Assembly (NCBI GenBank): GCA_030407315.1
Contig: JALQPE010002591.1
Coordinates: 1-36,506, forward strand
Reading direction: 5' to 3'
Source: Asparagopsis taxiformis
Lineage: Eukaryota; Rhodophyta; Florideophyceae; Bonnemaisoniales; Bonnemaisoniaceae
Length of the DNA stretch: 36,506 nt
The notes below the pieces were generated by a model, which was given only the letters and a program-made list of their open reading frames with translations, ran no database searches and was not told the origin of the DNA. A program made the translations under genes and the position numbers. Each line of letters opens with the position of its first letter. Position 1 is the stretch's first letter. Below, in pieces: positions 31,617 through 36,506 of this stretch.

Positions 31617-32128
31617 GGCGAACAAAGGTAGAGTTTTTAAGAAAGGGATAGTTGGTTGCTGCTTGACCAGGGTGGCGCAAAGCAGAAGTTGGTTGTTTAA
31701 AACAAAGTGTCAGCGAGTGGTAGCACTTCGGTGGCTGTTTCCTTTCCACCCCTGTCCGAACCTTTACAAGATAACTACATCGACTGTTAGCTCAATAATC
31801 AATGTAATACTAAAGTAATACTCAAAATATTTTTCCATGCAATTTATTGGGCCCGTAACATCTCTAAGCGTATCTTTGTAGTCCAATCGTATGCATCCGA
31901 CATTCACTTCTAGAACGATTATTCACATCAAATTTTATGCTGCAATCAGTTCATGGCAGACATCATCCACACTGACGTGTCAATTTTGTCAATTGTCCAT
32001 TCTATTTCTACACCACCTAAACATCTCTTCTCGACCTTTCCAATCCTCCTAGTATATACTACTCTTTAGCAGAAGGTAACGGTTAGGCTTTCACTAATAC
32101 AACAATTCTATCCCATAGCTATCCCAAC
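31617..32128. promoter_or_regulatory. Divergent intergenic region between D and E
   Basis: 512 bp between the divergent starts of D and E, largely AT-rich. TATATA at 32053-32058 lies about 70 bp before the E start codon and may be its TATA box. No TTACAG palindrome is present here, unlike the flanks of A, B and C. Confidence 0.35.
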
Positions 32129-33490
32129 ATGCTTCCTCTCGCTCCAAACGACGTTATAGAAGTTCAATGGGAACTTCGGCCGTTTGGGAGGAAACGAAAA
32201 ATTGTGTGGTGGTCTGCAATCGTCAAGGAAATTACTCAGGTCAAGACTGAAACAGACCCATTCCTCCATGCATTGCTCGAATACAAAGCTGAATATGGTT
32301 TCGACTCTACCCTTTCTCAAGTCAAGATTTCAGATCGTAACGAGCTCGTCGACAAGGATTCCGGAAGGGTTCTCCCGTGGCGAAGTGGTGAGCTTCGCAG
32401 TATGGACTCACCTGCATCCCCAGCAGAGAGAGACCCGGACTACGGCATTGACCACACTCGCCACCGCCACCGCGGCATCCTTCAAGATTGCACTGCGGAT
32501 CAAATGAAGAAGACCATAGCAGAAATGCTGGCAAGATTGGAAAAGCTGGAGTCAGCTGCCAAACATCCTCTTCCCCCTCCATTCGATTCCAACAGCTCCA
32601 TGACCTCCTCTGCTCTGACTGTATGTAGCATTCTGTTTCAGAAGCTTGGTGTGTACACGGACAAGCCCCTCTCCCTCCGGATGACAAAATCCGAGCACTC
32701 CAGGGGAATGCGACAAACATCGCAAGAAGAAATCAGAGTACAGGCTGACTGCTCCCTTGCTCAATTCCGCACTATTGCCATTCAATGCAAGGCGAAAGAG
32801 AATCGTGACGTTCTCTTCCAGCCGTCCTTTGAGGACATCACCTTTCCCTCTGGAAATGAGTCGGATCTTTCCATCATTTTCCCCACCTTTCAGGCACTAT
32901 GTGACTCCATAGGTACCTCGCAACACGGGTTCCAGAAAATATTGGTGAAGAGCAGGGCGGAACGCGATGGAGGCAGCTCATCGATTGTCCGAATTTTAGG
33001 AAATCTAGTCGACGTTGATTGCTCTCATGATGCTCCTTCTTCCGCATTTCTCGTCGGCTCATCTGCTTACGTCCTGTCCAGCCCAGACCAACGTATGACA
33101 GTTCTTTGCAGAGACTCCTACGAGTTTGACCATGTCAACAATACATTTTTACATCCCCTATGTCTTAGCCAACTATCACAGTCTAGCATCGTGGACTCTT
33201 TCCACCTACGTGATAAGGCTACTGTTACCTATGGAGCAACGTTTTCGTTACTGTGGAGACGTATTCAGCGCCGAGCTTGTTACAGCACTTTCCAGCCTCT
33301 ATCAACCGCAGAGACGTTTGGTACACTACATCTACGCTTACCTTGCTGTATTTTCAGTGGTACTACTACATGCCAGGAGCTTGAAGACATTGGCTATGAG
33401 GCTATCTCTCGTCTTGGCTTCAATGCGGATTCAGACACTACCCACCCACCCTCTCCTCCACCTGCCACCTGCAGTCCGGAGCAAAAATGA
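32129..33490 (+). CDS. Gene E: unknown with possible Tudor-like N-terminus
   Basis: 453 residues. The first 90 (VIEVQWELRPFGRKRKIVWW, then a LLEYKAEYGFD segment and VLPWRSGEL) resemble a small beta-barrel of the Tudor/chromo-barrel kind in aromatic spacing: WW at 27-28, Tyr52, Tyr56, WR at 84-85. This is tentative. A short coiled coil (about 122-145) follows. The remaining 300 residues match no family I recognise. Divergent from gene D and close to it, so possibly co-regulated. If the Tudor reading is right, it would bind methylated lysine or arginine marks. Confidence 0.6.
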   Translation: MLPLAPNDVIEVQWELRPFGRKRKIVWWSAIVKEITQVKTETDPFLHALLEYKAEYGFDSTLSQVKISDRNELVDKDSGRVLPWRSGELRSMDSPASPAERDPDYGIDHTRHRHRGILQDCTADQMKKTIAEMLARLEKLESAAKHPLPPPFDSNSSMTSSALTVCSILFQKLGVYTDKPLSLRMTKSEHSRGMRQTSQEEIRVQADCSLAQFRTIAIQCKAKENRDVLFQPSFEDITFPSGNESDLSIIFPTFQALCDSIGTSQHGFQKILVKSRAERDGGSSSIVRILGNLVDVDCSHDAPSSAFLVGSSAYVLSSPDQRMTVLCRDSYEFDHVNNTFLHPLCLSQLSQSSIVDSFHLRDKATVTYGATFSLLWRRIQRRACYSTFQPLSTAETFGTLHLRLPCCIFSGTTTCQELEDIGYEAISRLGFNADSDTTHPPSPPPATCSPEQK

Positions 33491-33806
33491 TAAAGCACAC
33501 CTATCCGTAGTTATCCTGTTCCTGGGTATTCCATTCTAGAGCTCCTGTGGCCATCAATTTCTAGTAAAGACGGATACCCTCGCCCCTTCCTACTTCGACT
33601 ATTCCACTACCTGTCTCTGCGCTTTTCCTTCGACTTGACACTATCGTCTGACTGGTTTCCTGATGTCTCGTATCTATCTACTTCCATCTATTACAAAATT
33701 CACCTCAACAGAAATTTTATTTCTTCATTCTTCGTCTACTACACCGAAACTGGTTTCATCCGATACTACTCCCCTTCATTCTCGATTTCATCATCGACGA
33801 ATACCT

Positions 33807-34238
33807 TCACATATTCTGCATCTCCTCCGTCCTCTTCCATAGACCTGAAGCTCTCCTCCAGCACTGATTCCCCCCATCGTCTACATTCAGTTCTTCATAT
33901 CTATCACGCGATATAGTCAAAACCTCCTCATTCATGAAACGACTACTCACCCGCTCCCCGGGAAGAAGCAGTTTCACTGCTTCATTGATTTCCCGGATTT
34001 GCGCTCCTTCCACCTCTGTTCCACTTTGAAATTTCAAAATCGTTCGGAACCCGTATGCAAGTATGTAGATGAATTGCAAGGAGTATTCTGAACGTCGCAG
34101 GAACATGTTCTTATCAGAACATTGCGTGTAGGCGACTGCAAAGTTCAGTGCAACCTCTACTAAATTGATCCTCCTAGTCAAAAACCTCTTGTCCGGTTCT
34201 CCAATTATTTGAACTTCGTACTCGACTTTGAATAGCAT
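33807..34238 (-). CDS. ORF G: hypothetical, may be the C-terminus of F
   Basis: 143 residues from the ATG at 34238; the frame opens at 34250. It overlaps the last codons of gene F (ending 34205) in another frame. The composition is protein-like, with LVEVALNFAVAYTQ and LQFIYILAYGFRTIL as amphipathic or hydrophobic stretches. A single-base shift would make F and G one protein of about 500 residues. No family recognised. The gap to gene E (33491-33806) has nothing recognisable. Confidence 0.45.
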   Translation of the reverse strand: MLFKVEYEVQIIGEPDKRFLTRRINLVEVALNFAVAYTQCSDKNMFLRRSEYSLQFIYILAYGFRTILKFQSGTEVEGAQIREINEAVKLLLPGERVSSRFMNEEVLTISRDRYEELNVDDGGNQCWRRASGLWKRTEEMQNM

Positions 34239-35290
34239 TTCTTTTCGCACGCAATGAAGTCGCGAAGAATCTTCATATTCTTGTCATCCATTGCTGCACG
34301 CTCCGCTGCATTCATTTTCCTCTGCGCCGAGTACAGACTTGGAACTGACTCAATGTCCAGCCCACCGTCGTGCAAATGATGCTCCATTCGGACTGAACCT
34401 TGAAACCCACTGTATAGAACGAATCCAAGATCTCGGATGAACCGGTTTCGCACATGATCTCTGGACTTGTTCATAAACCCGGTCACTGCCGTGAGTGCCG
34501 ATTTCGTCACAGTGATGCCTACCTCCTTTCTGTGCAACGGCCCATTGTCACCAACCTTTCTTCGCTTCTGCTTTCGAGCGGCCCCATCACTTCCCTCGGA
34601 CGTCCCATGCATTCCATCCATGCGAGCAGAGTCCGTTCCGCGAATTGTCTCCTCAATGGTCCCGGTAGTCACATACCCCCGCGCCCTCCACCGTTCGATA
34701 CCTTCCGACGTTCCATTGGAGCTGGAACGGTCTCCTCCCTGTCTGAAAGAATTGTTTTGACACGTATTCTTGATTAAAGAGGTCACAACTTGGCAGCGCA
34801 ATTCAATGTGGTTCCGGCCGGCAAGCGTCCTATTGAACACATCCTTTCGCTCATTGCTCTGCCTGGCGAACATCAGCGTATTGATTAGCTGGCATCCGTT
34901 GAAATGCCTATCCCTCTTATCCACCATTGCCTTCGTGTACGTTGGAACAACAGCACACAGCACAGCACACACCATTTCGAACGTGAACGATTTCTCCGCA
35001 TCCTGCGCAATGCGGAGACGTTCCCTGTCCTTCTCGGAGGCGATCTTCTTCGGATGTCCTTGTCCCTGGCTCAGAAGCCCATCGACGATGCTCTTGACCT
35101 CCTGCATATCGGTGTTTAGCATGGAGACAGTCTTGGCGACATTTCCGAGAGTCTCGCGTAATTGAATGGTGCTCTTCTCGACGGCATCCATTTTATCACT
35201 CAGGGCTTTCAGCTCTGCAGTGATGTTCGAAAAGCCCTCACGCGTTATTTCGGAAAATGCGGCGATGCTTACGGAGGTTTCGGGATTCAT
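34205..35290 (-). CDS. Gene F: coiled-coil nuclear hypothetical protein
   Basis: 361 residues from the ATG at 35290. The N-terminal 70 residues are a probable coiled coil (heptad-like SNITAELKALSDKMDAVEKS and onward). A helical domain with EMVCAVLCAVVP follows, then a basic cluster RKQKRRK (239-245, probable NLS). No catalytic motif seen. Next to an element terminus with subterminal repeats, it could be an accessory DNA-binding protein comparable in role to CACTA TNPA; this is inference from position only. Confidence 0.6.
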   Translation of the reverse strand: MNPETSVSIAAFSEITREGFSNITAELKALSDKMDAVEKSTIQLRETLGNVAKTVSMLNTDMQEVKSIVDGLLSQGQGHPKKIASEKDRERLRIAQDAEKSFTFEMVCAVLCAVVPTYTKAMVDKRDRHFNGCQLINTLMFARQSNERKDVFNRTLAGRNHIELRCQVVTSLIKNTCQNNSFRQGGDRSSSNGTSEGIERWRARGYVTTGTIEETIRGTDSARMDGMHGTSEGSDGAARKQKRRKVGDNGPLHRKEVGITVTKSALTAVTGFMNKSRDHVRNRFIRDLGFVLYSGFQGSVRMEHHLHDGGLDIESVPSLYSAQRKMNAAERAAMDDKNMKILRDFIACEKKCYSKSSTKFK

Positions 35291-35815
35291 CTTGAACTTG
35301 CAATTGGAGTTTGCTAAAAGGAGAATTGCTTTGAAGGAAGGATGTCACGCTTAGTACAGCAGTGTTGTAGCAAATATCATTTCAGTGGATGCATCCATCC
35401 TGGTCTACTCTACATAATAATAATGCTTCCCAGTGCTCCGTAACGGTTATTTTTCATAATTTAGTGGTGGATGGTGCGTATTCTTTCCTTTGCCACCACC
35501 CACGTCCTGTGCATACCACACCTCGCTACCAGACTGACGTCTCCTACTAGACACTTTCAATGCAAAGATAGATAGGTATAATTTGAAATGCTAAACTCAA
35601 CATATTATAGCTACTCTGTACATTCTCTCCTTACGGTGAGACAAACCAGATATGTTCTGTTCTCCCCATCTTCCTTTCTACAACGTCCTATTCAGCATCT
35701 AGCTTCCCTGCACCCAACTATCTGTAAAGCACCATCACAATTACTATAGTCGTATACCACACACCATTCCAATATTTACCTTCACACCAACACTATGCTC
35801 CATATTTCCTCTAAG
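35291..35815. other. Upstream region of F: no gene recognised
   Basis: AT-rich, without long ORFs, palindromes or recognisable elements. It probably includes the promoter of gene F. Confidence 0.4.
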
Positions 35816-36183
35816 TCCACTCCACCAGACAGTGTTGTCAAACAATGCACGGTACTACCCGCAGACAATACAATTTGCTATCTACACTACTGTCTACAGA
35901 TTTCCCCAGACAGTGCAGTAATACAATACAATGTATTGTCTCAGACAGTAAAATGTACTGTCTGCACATACTGTCTGGCGGCAACACTTCCGGACAGTAA
36001 AATTTACTGTTCTGGACAGTAAATTTTACTGTTTTTGGTACTGTCCAGATTTCGTGCCAGTTTAACTGCTGCAGCAGTATTCTGAAATTTTCAGACAGTA
36101 AATTTTACTGTCTCCGCGCACTGTCTTGGCCAGACAGTAATTTTTACTGTCTCAGACAGTAAATTTACTGTCTTTTTCATTCC
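35816..36183. repeat. ACTGTC/GACAGT palindromic subterminal array
   Basis: About 20 copies of ACTGTC or GACAGT, many as hairpin pairs around A/T-rich centres such as GACAGTAAATTTACTGTC. They run up to the TAGTG terminus at 36196 and match the cluster before the 13636 terminus. Confidence 0.8.
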
Positions 36184-36196
36184 CAACACCGTAGTG
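36184..36196 (+). mobile_element. CACTA-type right terminus
   Basis: CAACACCGTAGTG, identical over 13 nt to 13624-13636, both directly after ACTGTC arrays. CACTA elements end in TAGTG with a 2-3 bp target duplication; the flanking triplet here is ATG. The partner 5' end was not found with confidence in this window. Confidence 0.65.
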
Positions 36197-36506
36197 ATGG
36201 AAACGGGCGTGGGTAGTACTATCACGCGGGTATGCGGCTGGCTGTGATGTTAGAATACAGTCTTACACTTGCTCCCTTCGACGCTGTGAATCCGGAGCTT
36301 TCTGAACTTCTGTGCCATCTTCCGCACCATCCGCACTCAATTTCTTCCGTGAGAGGAGAGTGGAATGCGCGTCGGGTGGTTCAGAACGGTTATTCGCTTC
36401 CGTGCTCGAGCCCGTTGCTCGGTAATGTGGAGAATTTGCATCCTTTTCCAGGTGCATGTCTTTCAGGTGCATCCTCCCTCTGGTGCATCCTTGGAAATCT
36501 CCATGT
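36197..36506. other. Flank beyond the TAGTG terminus
   Basis: Probably sequence outside the element. It has a 69-codon minus-strand ORF (36263-36472) of no known family and several close copies of GGTGCATCCT-like 10-mers (about 36435-36490), possibly the edge of a gene or a short repeat. Confidence 0.35.

Noticed and set aside
36263..36472. 69-codon minus-strand ORF as a gene
   Set aside because: Short, polar and low-complexity, and it overlaps small GGTGCATCC repeats; nothing supports coding.
1..36506. Bacterial or phage origin suggested by ParB and beta-class methyltransferase
   Set aside because: NLS clusters, SET domain, poly(A) signals, splice-like introns and a TNP2 transposase point to a eukaryotic nucleus; only the domain ancestry may be bacterial or viral.

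Overview
The window looks like nuclear DNA from an intron-poor eukaryote. The long ORFs start at good Kozak-type ATGs with no bacterial ribosome-binding sites. The proteins carry basic nuclear-localisation clusters, a SET domain and a TNP2-like transposase. AATAAA-type poly(A) signals and GT..AG introns with CACTAAC-like branch points are present. An alga or a fungus is possible, but the lineage cannot be fixed from this sequence. No bacterial operons, tRNA or rRNA genes were recognised.

Layout. A giant imperfect inverted duplication dominates. The left arm (1-11099) is the reverse complement of the right arm (13637 to about 24567), around a unique spacer of about 2.5 kb (11100-13636). Each arm carries the same three genes. 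From the centre outward they are a TNP2/CACTA-type DDE transposase with a small overlapping upstream ORF (gene C), a ParB-like/2OG-Fe(II) oxygenase fusion (gene B) and a second, diverged ParB-like/2OG oxygenase fusion (gene A, cut by the window edge in the left arm). A and B are open in the right arm and frameshifted in the left. C is open in the left arm and frameshifted in the right. The spacer holds a promoter-like region, a strong RNA hairpin with candidate introns downstream, a 15 x 35-bp minisatellite, and a cluster of ACTGTC/GACAGT repeats ending in a CACTA-type terminus (TAGTG) exactly at the arm junction.

Beyond the right arm (27.0-36.2 kb) are a ParB-like ORF running, one frame off, into a DNA methyltransferase-SET protein (gene D), a divergent gene with a tentative Tudor-like N-terminus (E), and a coiled-coil unknown with an overlapping ORF (F/G). 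A second ACTGTC/GACAGT array follows and ends in the same 13-nt TAGTG terminus at 36196. Outside A, B and C, seven short foldback (MITE-like) clusters contain 20 copies of one roughly 37-bp palindrome.

Working interpretation: this is part of a large CACTA-like mobile element, or nested copies of one. Its cargo pairs a shared ParB-like module with either a predicted oxygenase or a DNA methyltransferase plus SET domain, alongside a possible Tudor-like reader. Domain identities come from motifs seen here. The joint function as a mobile epigenetic writer/eraser/reader cassette is inference. Many arm-to-arm differences are single-base homopolymer indels, so assembly or read error must be excluded before calling any frameshift a real pseudogene.
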